Shown one piece after another: positions 1 to 11,230 of a stretch of 64,000 nt of DNA. The stretch's first letter is position 1. Each line of letters begins with the position of its first letter. Under the pieces are notes generated by a model, which worked only from the letters and a program-made list of their open reading frames with translations, had not been told where the DNA came from and made no database searches. The stretch spans positions 12,640,501 through 12,704,500 of the forward strand of contig CM060887.1 of assembly GCA_030762935.1 (NCBI GenBank), written 5' to 3'. The position numbers and the translations under genes are program-made. The DNA comes from Hymenopus coronatus (taxonomy: Eukaryota; Arthropoda; Insecta; Mantodea; Hymenopodidae).

Positions 1-78
1 CCGGTGGAATTCTTTATCGAGTTTTTGGGCGGACACACAATATTTCCCGTTATTACTATACGTAGAAGAGAAAGAAAA
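1..78 (+). repeat. Family A, tail fragment cut by window edge
   Basis: This is the last ~80 bp of a copy: CCGGTGGAATT, ATCGAGTTTTTGGG, then a degraded terminal palindrome ending AGAGAAAGAAAAA. Confidence 0.75.
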
Positions 79-755
79 ATCTTATGTAATCCATTAACGT
101 GACTTTTTCTAGCTGTTATACAGACAACTTTCCTTACAAAAGATTATTCTTTTATCTACGACATGCTAATCAAGGTAAACATTAGCAGAAATGGTCTTAT
201 TACTTGCTTCCTTGTAAGGAGAAGGGGCATAAGGAAACAACCCGATAGTCAAATCTTTTAAAAGTTGGTCTTATGTGAAACAACTGAAGTAAGGTTCGCT
301 TTACATGGCCTGCAGTAAAACATGAGAATTGAAATGAAATGTCACCTCCCGTTTGACAAACGTTTTAAGTAGTTTAAAATTGAAACCAATAACAAAAAAT
401 GGAATTATATGGACGCTCTTTAACTGCTGTGGTTCTCACGTCCCATTCTATATTGGGCGTGAAAGACCTCTTAATTTTGCTCAGAGGCCTCTCAATCAGG
501 CTTGAGCTTCTTTTGCGTGCCGTAAATCTACAACACGGCACCACCGGCTTTACTTCCCTACATGCTAAGGATTTTTACGCCCTAAAAATCCATCGTTCTC
601 TGCCGGGCTTGAACCCGCGACCTTGGGTATATGAAGTTAGCACGGTAACCATTACACCACGGGGGGCGACACCAATAACAAGGAATATCTCAGAAACAGT
701 CAGCTCTACACAAAAATGTATAAGATATAAATTATGTGTTTTAACGAAATCTACA
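79..755 (+). repeat. Family A, head half, split by a SINE
   Basis: The head block runs to 395 and resumes at about 671 after the SINE inserted at 396-670. It is cut at about 755, where an inverted copy begins. The break in family A matches the SINE edges, which supports a later insertion. Confidence 0.8.
396..670 (-). mobile_element. tRNA-derived SINE (family 1) with target-site duplication
   Basis: On the minus strand the element starts with a tRNA-like head at 595-670. An A-box-like TGGTGTAATGG precedes a B-box-like GGGTTCAAGCC, as expected for an internal RNA polymerase III promoter. A ~200-bp body follows and ends in an A-rich stretch. Both sides carry the same 11 bp, ACCAATAACAA (385-395 and 671-681), so the insertion edges are exact. 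The body matches a second copy at 27458-27670 in the opposite orientation. The 129-residue ORF at 399-788 is an antisense shadow of this SINE. Confidence 0.85.
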
Positions 756-1607
756 ATTTTACTTTCTCTATACGCACTATGTACATAGGTATAGAGAAGG
801 TATTGCACTCCACCAAAAAATTCGATACCGAGATTTCACCGGAAATATATGTTTTAGGGTCACCTTTATCTAAAAAAGCATTTTCACAAAAAGGTCCGTG
901 TGTGTGTCCGTGTATCTGTGAGCACGATAACTCAAAAACGAAAAGTCGGTAAAATACCAAACTTGGTATTTAAGTTTAGTATCTTCCAGGGATGCGACAC
1001 GAAGATTTTGAGAAAAATCCCCCCACCCCAAACTACCCTTTACATGGAACTTTTTTCGAAAATTTTGATTTTCTAAAAAAATGGCTCTAACGATTTTGAT
1101 TAAAATATCGTATATTAAAGTTATTTACCTGACAACTAAAATGTATATTTTGAAATTTCTGGGAATAGCCTCTGAAGACTACTTTATTCTGGATGAATTT
1201 TTCATAACTACTAAACCGTAAGAGATGGACAAACACATACTACACAAAAAATGTAGAGCACGTTAAAACACACAATTTATGTTATAGACATTTTTTTCGT
1301 GGAGTTGATCGTTTTTGAGATATTCTTTTTTCTTGGTTTCATATTTGAAAAACATACTTTTCTCATACAGGAATTTGTCAACTCCTGTTAATACAAAGGA
1401 ACATCAGTCACATAGCAACCAGCTTTTGGCTTTCACTTTAACCTATGGTACTCCCTTATTTCGCTTCTACTTACAATAAAGCAAGAAATAAGCCTATTTT
1501 TGCTAATTTTTCTCGATTAGCATGAAATAAATAAAGATAAGCTTATTAACAATAATAATTTATAGAGATATAGAGAATGTCACGTGAATTGAACACATCA
1601 GATTTTT
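756..1607 (-). repeat. Family A, near full-length copy
   Basis: It begins with the palindromic tail (ACTTTCTCTATACGCAC..GTATAGAGAAGG) and ends with GAACACATCAGATTTTT. It lies head-to-head with the next copy, ten bases away. Confidence 0.85.
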
Positions 1608-1617
1608 ATGTAATAAG

Positions 1618-2097
1618 TTTTTCTCTATCTCTTATGGTTTGACCGTTATGCAAAATTCTGCAAAACCCATCCAGAATAGAGGCTTTCAGAGGCTCCTCCC
1701 AGAAAATTCAAAGTATACAGTTCATCCGTGATATAAATATCTTTAATATTCGGCATTTTAATCAAATCGTTAGAGCCATTTTTGTGAAAAACAAACTATC
1801 AAAGTTGTTTCCATGTAAAGGGTAGTTTGTGGTGGGGGCATTTTCTTGAAACTCTTCGTATCGCATCCTTGGAAGATACTAAAGATAAATGAAAAATTTT
1901 GATTTTAACGGTATTTTCGTTTTTGAGCTATGCTGTCCACAGACACACGCGGAACTTTTTGTAAAAATGCTTCCTTTGGACTCAGGGGACCTTAAAACAT
2001 ATTTTCGATGAAATCTAGGCATCGAATTTTTGGGTGGAATACAATAATTTCACTATCCATTATGCGCATTGTATATACGTACTAGAGAAAGTAAAAA
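1618..2097 (+). repeat. Family A, tail half
   Basis: It starts inside the element at the CTCTTATGGTTTGACCG block and runs to the terminal TAGAGAAAGTAAAAA. With 756-1607 it forms an inverted pair that could fold into a hairpin of several hundred base pairs. Confidence 0.8.
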
Positions 2098-2829
2098 GAG
2101 ACAGCTGAACGTTCGTAACTTCCATGTGTTATCTGTTGTCTGCAATGTTCGGTGTGATAGCGGATTCCCACGAGCCTTTCTAGTAAAATAGTTGATGAAA
2201 GTCGTCTTGTCCTTGGCCAGACTCATTTCCTGGGCATAAAGGATGTGACGTTAATTTGCTTTTAGAATATCGTACGTCACACCATCAGAATACTTTATAC
2301 ACGGATGCATTACGTCAGTGATTTCATTCTTCGCATCTGCGAATGTAATCGAATGTGATTTTTCTAATGAAAGAAAACGTTACTTTCAAATGATTTTCTC
2401 TGCTCTGTTTTATTTGTATGTATAAAAATTTTTCTTACGAAAGTTTATTTTTCCATATACTTAATTGTAATCTAGATATACCTTTGCAAAAATAGTTTCA
2501 TAATATGGCTGGTTGAAGGTACAAACTGAATGAATAGTCATATGTTTAAAAGCCGGGTTCCTATGTTTCGACTTAGAAAGGCATACTCGTTGTATGACCT
2601 AGCGAGAAGCAACTGACATGTGACAGTACGTAAAAGTTACAAAATTATTGAAATAACCTATTCAATAACAACTGGTAACTCGGAAAATCCTGATGTCGCA
2701 AAAAGTTATTTGAAATAAATCATATCTTTTCGAAGGACATTTTGGGAAGTGTCTTTTTTTGGGGGGAGCATCTCTTTTGCTTTAGCAATTAGGTATAGTT
2801 GTACAAAATATTTTCAAAATGAAGAGGGA
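2098..2829. other. No gene seen
   Basis: AT-rich sequence without a convincing frame, repeat match or RNA gene. Confidence 0.5.
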
Positions 2830-3365
2830 ATCAGGTATCTTCTCAGAAAATTCAAGACATGCATTTTATTTGCATTTAAATATTTTATGGTATTTGAAAC
2901 AAAATCGTCAGAGCCACTTTGAGGAACATCCAACTTTTAGAAAAACCTATGTAAAAGCGCTGTGGTCGAATGATTAGACCACTCGCCTCTCGATCCCAAA
3001 ACGACCGCATATGAGATTTGTGGTGGACAATGCGGCGCAGGGCGGGATTTCTCGGGTTCTCCGGTTTCTCCCGCCATAGCATTTCATTGGTGCTTCATCT
3101 TCATTCCATATATCATCAGTGTCATTGCCTGTGGTGCCACAAGAAATAAAAGCGGGCGTTAAGCATTATAAAAAAAAAAGTAATGGTAGTGTTGCATCTT
3201 TGGAACATGATTTACAGTGTCTCTCTCTCTCTCTCTCATTTACTCACAAACATGTCTTTTTTTTTTCCCCTAAAAATTCCTTTTTTTTTTTATTTACGAG
3301 ACCTCAAAAAATACATTTGGGTGAAATTTGACATGGAAGTTTTGGCTTGAGTACAAATACTACAG
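2830..3365 (+). repeat. Family A, degenerate copy split by a SINE
   Basis: The block CTCAGAAAATTCAAGACATG..ATCGTCAGAGCC (2836-2925) is family A. The sequence resumes after about 3183 with a degraded tail (CCTCAAAAAATACATTTGGGTGAAAT). A CT run sits at 3221-3237. Confidence 0.6.
2956..3182 (+). mobile_element. tRNA-related SINE (family 8)
   Basis: The head reads CTGTGGTCGAATGATTAGACCACTCGCC, in the style of a tRNA A-box arm; the B box is damaged. A GC-rich body follows, then AAGAAATAAAAGCGGGCGTT and an A10 tail. It interrupts a family A copy, so it is a later insertion. No exact target duplication was found. Confidence 0.6.
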
Positions 3366-3584
3366 TTAATGGTTGATGATGTAATAAACTAATGCGATGG
3401 TAAAGTATGTTAACATCACATTCGCTCTTGTGACTAAACTTGAGTCAAAGTCATTTTAACTACATAACTTGCATGTAATAAGTGATGCTTGCCAGTAAAG
3501 TGTGTTTACGCAGCTTTGTGCACCTAGGTGCATGCAGTAAGATAGGCGACTGCAAATAACAGGATTAATGTTCCTTTATGGCGT

Positions 3585-3848
3585 ATGAGCACTAACAAGA
3601 AAAGACGCTGGGAGTACTCAAGAGCTAAGATGCAGTTGAATATGCATAATTCATACGATAGGATCAAGAGGAACGGACGGAATTGGCTTGACGTGAGCAA
3701 AACAAGACACACAATGGAAGCTGTTAAACATGGCATGTACGTAGATATCAAATGGGTAGATGATCTGGATTTAAATAGAATCTGCCATAAACTCATTAAC
3801 AAACATATCTTGCAGTCTGAAGAAATATGGAAAATCCATAGTATGTAA
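3585..3848 (+). CDS. Unrecognised 87-codon open frame, doubtful
   Basis: The frame opens with ATG and encodes a basic, hydrophilic peptide rich in Lys, Arg, His and Asn (start MSTNKKRRWEYSRAKMQ). It lies outside family A, and its composition is less biased than random AT-rich ORFs. I recognise no domain and see no flanking splice pattern. It could be a transposon remnant or chance. Confidence 0.15.
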   Translation: MSTNKKRRWEYSRAKMQLNMHNSYDRIKRNGRNWLDVSKTRHTMEAVKHGMYVDIKWVDDLDLNRICHKLINKHILQSEEIWKIHSM

Positions 3849-3939
3849 AGTTGTAGAAAGTAATGCAAGTTATTGCATAGAACAAGATTAATAGTTTTAC
3901 TATGTTTCAAAATTATATCTTGCATGCTATTTCAATATC

Positions 3940-4788
3940 AATTTTTACTTTACGCAATATATACCTACATAGTGTATAGAGAAGGTATTCATTCTACCCA
4001 AAATTTCGATAGTAGATTTCACCGGAAATACACGGTTTAGAGTTCCCTGTATCCAAAAAAGGCATTTTTAGAAAAAGCTTCGTGTGTGTGTGACTGAACA
4101 CGATAACTCAAAAACGAAGGGTCAGTAAAATACCAAACTTGCTATATAAGTTTAGTATCTTCCAAGAATGCGACACGAAGATTTTGAGGAAAATCCCCCA
4201 ACCCCAGACTACCCTTTACATGGAAAAACTCCCGAAATTTGTTGTTTTCTAAAAAATGGCTCTAACGATTTTGATTAAAATAACACATATTAAAGATTTT
4301 ACACAACAAATAAAATGTATATCTTGAATTTTCTCGGAATAGCCTCTGAAGATCTCTTTATTCTGGATTAATTTTGCTGGATTTTACATAGCTAGTAAAC
4401 CGTAAGAGATAGACAAAAACCTTACTGCACAAAGTATGTAGATCTCGTTGAAATACACAATTTATATCATATACATTTTTTCGTTGAGTTGACCATTTTT
4501 GAGATATTCCCTGTTATTGGTTTCAGTTTTAAAATACAAACTTTTCACATAGGTACGGGAATTTGTCTACTTCTGGCAATGCATAGAAATGGATTTCATT
4601 CGCATGGCAACCAGCTTTTAAAAGATTTAAGTATCGTTTTAGCCTAGTGTATTCCATTATTTTCCCATCTACTTACAAGAAAGAATTACCGCTGTTTATC
4701 TCGATTAGCATGAAGAATAAGCTTTTTAACAGTAACTTGTTACAACATGTAGAGAAAGTCATATGAATGGTACACATCAGCTTTTTGT
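3940..4788 (-). repeat. Family A, near full-length copy
   Basis: The tail palindrome is eroded (ACTTTACGCAATATATACC), but the interior and the head (GTACACATCAGC) are clear. Confidence 0.8.
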
Positions 4789-5265
4789 TGTGTAAATTCA
4801 TTGTTTTTATAAAAATTGTCCTTACGATAGAGTTTTTATATTAACCCATAATTGTAGAAAAAGTTATTTTATTTTTAGTACTCTCCAAAATTCTTCATAT
4901 TGGTAATTTATTTAATGCCCTTTTCAATGTAGTACAGCACACTTTTAAAAAAATGAACAAAAATTGAGTATGGAAAAGATTTGCGAGAAAACAAGCTTTA
5001 ACTTGGATGTGTATATTAATAAGTATGCACCTGTCTAGTGAGAAAAGCAGTCTTGTCTTAAAGTTTAATTCACACAATGCTATGATAAAATTTAATTGTA
5101 TAATTTTTCACAATTTTTTGTCAAATTTATTCTTTCACTAAACACAATCAGCAGCGTTTAAGTCACGCGGAATTCTATAAACAATTTATATAAAAAACTA
5201 TTTTATCTATGCACTTGATTTCATCTCACAAATGGCTACAACTGCGTACCTTTGTGCTGGCAATA
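4789..5265. other. No gene seen
   Basis: AT-rich sequence; the antisense ORF at 4895-5077 shows no recognisable feature. Confidence 0.5.
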
Positions 5266-5267
5266 AA

Positions 5268-5545
5268 CATTCCATGGTGATTAGGATGACTATCGTCCTT
5301 TAACCGGGTAGGTTATATGCACGGTTGAATGAACAAAATGTTTTAAACGATGCTCAAATGTCCCCATACCCTAAAAGTTATCGGACTTTATCCTTCTCAG
5401 GACAAGGAAAATGCCAGAAGAAAAGAAAAGAAAAAAAGAGAGAAAAAACTTATTCAGGTAATTCCTCCTAACCGAGATTTGAACTTGGGACCTCTTGAAT
5501 GTAAGATAGACTACCTCCTCACCAGTTGACCAGAGTGAATGTAGA
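5268..5545 (-). mobile_element. tRNA-related SINE (family 2)
   Basis: On the minus strand, a head with AGTTTGAACTTGGGA-like B-box complement (5466-5500) is followed by an A-rich middle and a block CCATGG..AATGAACAAAATG..GGTTAAAGGACGATAG. This body matches copies at 7070-7330 (+) and 47776-48003 (-). Confidence 0.7.
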
Positions 5546-5565
5546 AAGTCATGTGAATGTATCCT

Positions 5566-6416
5566 TTTTACTTTCTCTACACTAGTACATAGTGCCTAGA
5601 GAAGGTACAATGCACCAAAAAATCTGATACCGAGATTCACCGGAAATACATGCTTTGTGGCCCCCTTAATAAAAAAATATTTTTAGAAAAACATCCGTGT
5701 GTGTAAGTCTGTGGACAGTATAGTCCAAAAACGAAAAGACCATTAAATACCAAACCTGGTATTTCAGTTTGGTATATTCCAAGGAAGCGCCCGAAGATTT
5801 TCAAGAAACCCGCCACCCCAAACTACCCTTACATGGAACATTTTTCGAAAATTTTGATTTTCAAAAATGGCCCTAACGATTTTGATCAAAATTCCGTATG
5901 TATAAGATATTTTTATGACAAACGCAATGTATATCTTGAATTTTCTGGGAATAGCATCTGAAGACCTCTTCATTCTGGATGACCTTTATATAACTGTCAA
6001 ATCGTAAGAGATATACAAAAACTTACTACACAAAAAGGTAGATCTCATTAAAAATGTCATATACATTTTGGGGGGGGGGAGTTGAGTTGGTAGAGTTTTT
6101 TGAGATATTTCAGATTATTGGTTAAGCCACTTAAACTTTTTTTCAAACGGGAAGACATATTTTTTCTCGTTTGTTTAACGAACCTCAATTGTTTTATATA
6201 GCGACTGGCGTTTAAAGGAGAGACTATCGCTTTAGCCTGTGCATTTTCTTATTTCCCTTCTACTTACAAGGAAGCTAGTAATAAGAGTAATTCTGCTTAT
6301 GTTTATCTTGATTAACATGACGTAGATAGCAGATATATCTTTGATAAAAGGTTTGCTTGCCGAACACCGAGAGTGTTACAGAGATATAGAGAAAGTCATG
6401 TGAATGAAACACACCT
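5566..6416 (-). repeat. Family A, near full-length copy
   Basis: It runs from CTTTCTCTACACTAGTACATAG to GAAAGTCATGTGAATGAAACACACC. A stray family A head end (GTAGAAAGTCATGTGAATG, 5541-5559) lies just before it. Confidence 0.8.
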
Positions 6417-7065
6417 TACGTTCCAGTGGCGGAAAGTTTGGTTCTAATTAATCAGCATACTTAGCTGCAGAAGTGGATATTTAATTCTCCTGACGGAGAT
6501 ACAGCCACCTCATCAGCATGCCAGCTGTGATATCATCAGCTGAGCTCTATGGATAAACTGATGTCATGCCAGACTTTACTAGAATTCAAAGAGGAGCCCG
6601 ATTTTCGAGCGTTATCTCGACTATCAAACATGGCGCCTAGCACATCTCATTTCCGGCACGAAGACTCATGTTGAATCCTTGACAAGTCATCTCTGAGCAG
6701 TGAATGTTCAGGTCTTTAATCCAAGGTTTCTCAATTTAGTTCTTTGTTCAGCTGTTATGAGCTTGCAGAATCCTCGTGTAATTTCCTAACTCATTATATC
6801 GCATTGAAAACGTCTCTTACAGCTTTTAGTCGCCGTAGACATCAGATGATCCAAAAACAGAAAACAAAGCTGCTTAACAATTGTAATATAATCATATGCA
6901 ACTTACGTCACTTGTCATTGAAGAAAGATTAGTTTTATTATCGACAGACTAACGCGACTTCTGCAAAACGGTGCCTGGCAAAATTGAGTTATATTGACGT
7001 TATAGTTTACAGGCTCTCTGAATCTAAACAATTTACCACGTTGTCTTAAGAGGTGAACAAACTAT
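6417..7065. other. No gene seen; one GC-richer stretch
   Basis: The stretch 6480-6690 is less AT-rich and reads like an old dispersed repeat (TCGACTATCAAACATGGCGCC). It gives no frame or known motif. Confidence 0.4.
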
Positions 7066-7069
7066 TCAG

Positions 7070-7330
7070 CCCGCCTGGGTAGTGTGGTGGTAGCGTGTCT
7101 GCCTCACATTCAACAGGTCGTGAGTTTGAACCTCGCTTAGGTTGAGTTACCCGGGTAAGGTTTTTTTGGGGGTTTTTCCCTTATCCTGAGAAGACGAATG
7201 TCGAGTAACTTTAAGCTCCATGGACCCCGAGATCATTTGAGCATCATTTCACCAATTTCATTCATCGTCCGGTATGACCAACCAGGTTAAAGGACGTTAA
7301 GCTACCCAAAAAAAAAAAAAAAAAAAAAAT
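7070..7330 (+). mobile_element. tRNA-related SINE (family 2), with poly(A) tail
   Basis: The head contains TAGTGTGGTGGTAGCGTGTC (A box) and GTGAGTTTGAACCTCG (B box). The body ends in GGTTAAAGGACGTTAAGC and a 22-A tail. Length, internal Pol III boxes and tail are those of a complete SINE. Confidence 0.85.
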
Positions 7331-7429
7331 CACATGACTTTTGTGAAATACTAACACAAGTAGTCCAAATCAGATAGTAATTTTGACCTTTTAGATAGAA
7401 GTGCGCGAGCGCATGTGTGTGCGAGTTTG

Positions 7430-7853
7430 TGCTCAAACAGCATAACTTGATGTTCAATTTCAGAATCTTCCAAGAAACCCCTCACCCCCAAACATCTTGT
7501 ACATGGAAAATGTACTGAAATATTTGATTTTCAGAAAAATCTATGTGTTTCATTCAGATGACCTTCTCTACCTATCTGCAACAAACTGTATCTACAAAAG
7601 CTTATTCTTTTGTATGCTAATCAAGATAAACATTAACAGAAATGGTCCTATTACTTACCTTTTTATAAGTAGAACCATAAATAGGGAAATACACTGTAAA
7701 GCGATAGTAAAATCTTTTAAGAGATAATATTGAAATTCTGTTAGCTTAGCATATACCTTATTCCCCTTGTAGCTACGCGGAAACATGAGGCCATTTCTAA
7801 AAATGGATATCTCGATTAGCATGAAGTAGAGAAACTCATGTGAGAGTGGCACA
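7430..7853. repeat. Family A, scrambled fragments
   Basis: A minus-oriented middle piece (7470-7535) is joined to a plus-oriented head piece (about 7545-7730) and a minus-oriented head end (7735-7853). It looks like overlapping insertions followed by deletion. Confidence 0.65.
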
Positions 7854-7914
7854 ACATGTTTTTAAAGTAATTTTAGCGCTCTTCAGACGGCGAACACTGA
7901 TGATATATAAAGTG

Positions 7915-8085
7915 ATAATTAATTGGGAAAGGATACTCGTAATGCCAGACAGTACTTCTCCGGCAGTTGCCAGTGATGAGGGCTGAGAAAAACCTGAAAG
8001 AAACCTCAGTAAGGGTCCAGGCGTGATTTGAACACCGGACCTCCCTTTCACAAGTGTGTGTCTTAACGACCTCGGCGATGTGAAC
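7915..8085 (-). mobile_element. tRNA-related SINE (family 3)
   Basis: On the minus strand it begins GAGGTCGTTAAGACAC, has a B-box-like GTGTTCAAATCACG, and continues with ACTGAGGTTTCTTTCAGG. A second copy with the same order lies at 63560-63718. Confidence 0.65.
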
Positions 8086-8089
8086 ATAA

Positions 8090-8800
8090 TTATGGGACAG
8101 TTAGCCGTTTAGCTGGAGCATGATGAAGAAAGCGACTAAATATAGAGCAGTGATCATTAAGTACGCTCGTACTGGATGTGCCACAATCATTTCCTTTGGT
8201 GATTCTCCTTTAGGAAACAACCTTGGTTGTGATGAATAGTCAGGATGTAGAAAGTGCGACATCTAAAACATTCTGTTGAGGAAATGAGTTAACTCGCGAA
8301 AAACCGCAGCTCTTTCTCGCTGTGACGCAAGCAATGCTTCATGATCATGAGAGTGTTTCCGAAATCTTGTCTTCTTGGAGCCAGAGCATCCCTTGCTTAC
8401 GCACTTTTGATTGAATGGAATTCTCCCATCCTGTTTACTTTCTCAGTATCTATCATATTGGTCATATGAATCAGAGAATTCAGTTTGATATCTTAAAAGC
8501 TCCTGAATAAAACTAAAGTCATTATGTGAACTTGTGCCCTGTTTTTGATGGTAGGTTTTCATGTCACACTAAGAGGGAGAGTTACATGATCTTTTCAACT
8601 AGAAGGTGGACCAATAAAACCGTTTGCTTAGAGCATTCAATGAGTCCTTAGAAAATCCAAGAAATTACACTCGAAAAGTTTGTATGTATTTAGTAACCGT
8701 CGTCTCTTAGTAGATGTCAGTTAAAGTTTCAGCAATATCCATCATGTGGTTTCTTAGTCATAGGCAATTGAATCGACAATCTTGTGCTTCTTTAGACAGA
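8090..8800. other. No gene seen
   Basis: Moderately AT-rich and without a supported feature. It ends at a G run (8802-8813) that abuts the mariner relic. Confidence 0.5.
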
Positions 8801-8813
8801 TGGGGGGGGGGGG

Positions 8814-9887
8814 CGAGTTTCGTGCGGTGATTAAATACTTCTATTTCAAAAGCTTAACAACAAAAGAGATAAAAGCCGAGTTGGATGAGTTTCGTGGCAC
8901 ATCTGCGTTTGCAACAATTTACAATTGAATAAATGAATTTAAACGAGGCCGTACATCCACAAATGATGAACATCGTTCCGGACGTCCAATGGAAGTGACT
9001 TTCTCCGAAATGGTTGACAAAATTCAGGATTGGTTTTGAGTGTCCAACGAATCAAAGTTCGCGAAATAGTAGAAAGCATATCACAAGGTACACTATTTTC
9101 AATTTTGCACCAAAAATTAGGTCTGACTAAGGCCTCGGCTAGATGAGTGACGCGTTTGCTCTCAATGGAGAATAAACGCAATCGTGTGACAGATTCGGAT
9201 GCTGTTTGGCATTTTTCTGTTGCAATCCTGATGAGTTTTTGTGTCGATAACTGTGGATGAAACACGGACACACTACTACTACACTCAGAGACAAAAGTAC
9301 AGTCAAAACAATGGGTTTTTAAAGGCGAACCGGCTCCGAGGAAGGTAAAGGTGGTGAAATCTACAGACCTCGGCTTTTTGAGATCCACGCGAAATCATCT
9401 ACATTGATTGCTTGCAGAAAGCAAGAACGATAAACGGAGAGTATTATGCAGAGTTATTGTACTGGTTGAACTGGAAATTAAGAGAAAAAAAAAAAACGCT
9501 CTCATCTGGCAGAGAAAAAGGTTTTCCTCCATCAAAAGCGTGCAAGGTTGCACACCTGCGCAGTTTCGATGGCGAAAATTGTAGAATTAATGTTCGAATT
9601 ACTACAACATCCACCATATTCACCAGATTTGGTCCCCAGTGACTTGTTTTATCTCTAAACTTGAAAAAATGTCTCGGCGGAAAATGATTCATGTCTAACG
9701 AAGAGGTCATTTCCCAAACAGATGCTTATTTTGAGGATCTTCCGAAATCCTACTTTTTGGGAGGCTTGAAACTGTTGGAGAAACGCCTGCGAAAAGTGTA
9801 TCGACGTTGAAAAGTAAAAAAAAAAAAAGTCTGCCAAAAATAATTTGTTTTTCTATCTTTTTGTAAGGACTTGTTGAACGCCCCTCC
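8814..9887 (+). pseudogene. Mariner transposase pseudogene
   Basis: A frame broken by several stops and shifts reads as a mariner (IS630-Tc1-mariner) transposase from near its N terminus to its C terminus. The helix-turn-helix region starts at 8814 (EFRAVIKYFYF) and continues with EFKRGRTSTNDEHRSGRP. Next come VDET with the first catalytic Asp (9256-9258) and SKQWVFKGEPAPRKVK. TINGEYYAELL lies at about 9427-9459, and HPPYSPDLVPSD carries the third catalytic Asp (9641-9643). The second Asp is lost: the family HQDNAR motif reads HQKRAR, with Lys at 9536-9538. Tail motifs SNEEVI-like and CIDVE are present. GAGGGGCGTTCAACAAG on the minus strand at 9871-9887 is the probable right terminal repeat, next to a TA. 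The left repeat is not visible and may be deleted at the G run. The gene is dead. Confidence 0.9.
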
Positions 9888-10009
9888 TACGTTAAGTCAT
9901 ATTACCATCTGATTCTGGGACGATACACATCACGATATCTAAATAGCATATGCTGCATTATTATGCTCTTCAGCCTTGTATTTTCCATTAGGAGAATGTA
10001 ATTATGCCA

Positions 10010-10378
10010 TAACTATTACTTTCTCTACCATGTACATACAAGGTAGAGAAGGCATTATATTCCAACCAAAAATTCGATACCAAGATTTCACCGGAAATAC
10101 ATTTTTTGAAGTCTCTGTGTGTGTCAAGGTGGATAACATAATCCCAAAACAAAGTCAGTTTAATACCAAAACTGGTACTTAAGTTCGTCCTCCAAGAATT
10201 CCACACGAAATTTTCAAGGAAGTCCTCTCATCCGAAACTATCCTTGGAAAATGTTATCATTTTATTTCAAAAATACCATTTTTATTAAAATATCATATAT
10301 TTAAGATATTTGCATTACAAAATGTGTATCTTTCATATATAATAAATATGGTCCTGAAAAACAAACCATAATGACTGC
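10010..10378 (-). repeat. Family A, tail half
   Basis: The tail palindrome and GGTAGAGAAGGC..TTTCACCGGAAATAC are clear. The copy is cut near 10378, where a plus-oriented piece begins. Confidence 0.75.
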
Positions 10379-10379
10379 T

Positions 10380-10966
10380 TCTTGCTGGAGAAAAGCGTAA
10401 GTATTGTAAAATTTAAACAAGGAATATCTCGGAAATTGTTACCGCCATAAAAGAAATGCATATTACATAAGTGTTCTATCGAGACGATCTACATTTTAAT
10501 GTAGAAAGTTTTTTTTTCTATCTCTTACGGTTTACCGGTTATATAATAGACATCCAGAACGAAGAGGACTTTAGCGGCTCTTCCCAGGAAATTCAAAATA
10601 TACTTTTTATTTGACATGAAAATGTCTTAAACGTATAATATTTTAATCAAAATGTTATTCATTTTTTTAGAAAATAAAAATTTTCTTCGAAAGTTTTTCC
10701 AAGTAAATGGAAGTTGAGGTTGGGAATTTTCTTGAAAATCTTCGTGGGGTATCCTTGGAAGATGCTGAACTGTGCAAGTTTGGTATTTAACCGAGTTTTC
10801 GTTGTTTTCGTTGACACAGAGAGACACACATAGACCTTTTTGTAAAACTTTTTTTTTATTGCGTTGAAGGGTCCTCAGAACATGTATATCCTGTGAAATC
10901 TCGGTGTCAGTTTTAGGTGGAATGCAATAACTCTGCCACCTACTATGTTCATTGTAGAAACAGAGG
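10380..10966 (+). repeat. Family A, 5'-truncated copy
   Basis: It starts at the AAACAAGGAATATCTCGG block and runs to a damaged terminal palindrome (CTACTATGTTCATTGTAG). Confidence 0.75.
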
Positions 10967-11039
10967 CTCGAAATGTTTCCAGACTATGGCAGGAATTATG
11001 CGGCGCCAACATATTTGAAACATGACCGCAATATGTTTG

Positions 11040-11230
11040 TGTGTAATTCGGAGAAACGCCACTGAATCGGTCGGTACGTATGGACGGAACACTTGGCTGC
11101 AAGGAGCAGTGAAAGTGCGCGCGGCGGTTGGAGCGGATGTCCTGGCAGAATTGCGTCATTGGCTCCCATCCGCGCACAGTGCTATGTATAGCGTCCCTAA
11201 GTGCTTCTGCTTCAAACCTGAAATTGTTGT
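11040..11230. promoter_or_regulatory. CpG-rich patch, possible promoter
   Basis: This short GC- and CpG-rich island (GTGCGCGCGGCGG; CATCCGCGCAC) stands out from its surroundings. It holds an inverted CCAAT box (ATTGG, about 11157) next to TGCGTCA and a TATGTATAG about 25 bp further on. Overlapping ORFs of ~100 residues run on both strands and have no recognisable product. A promoter is only one reading; an old SINE head is another. Confidence 0.25.
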
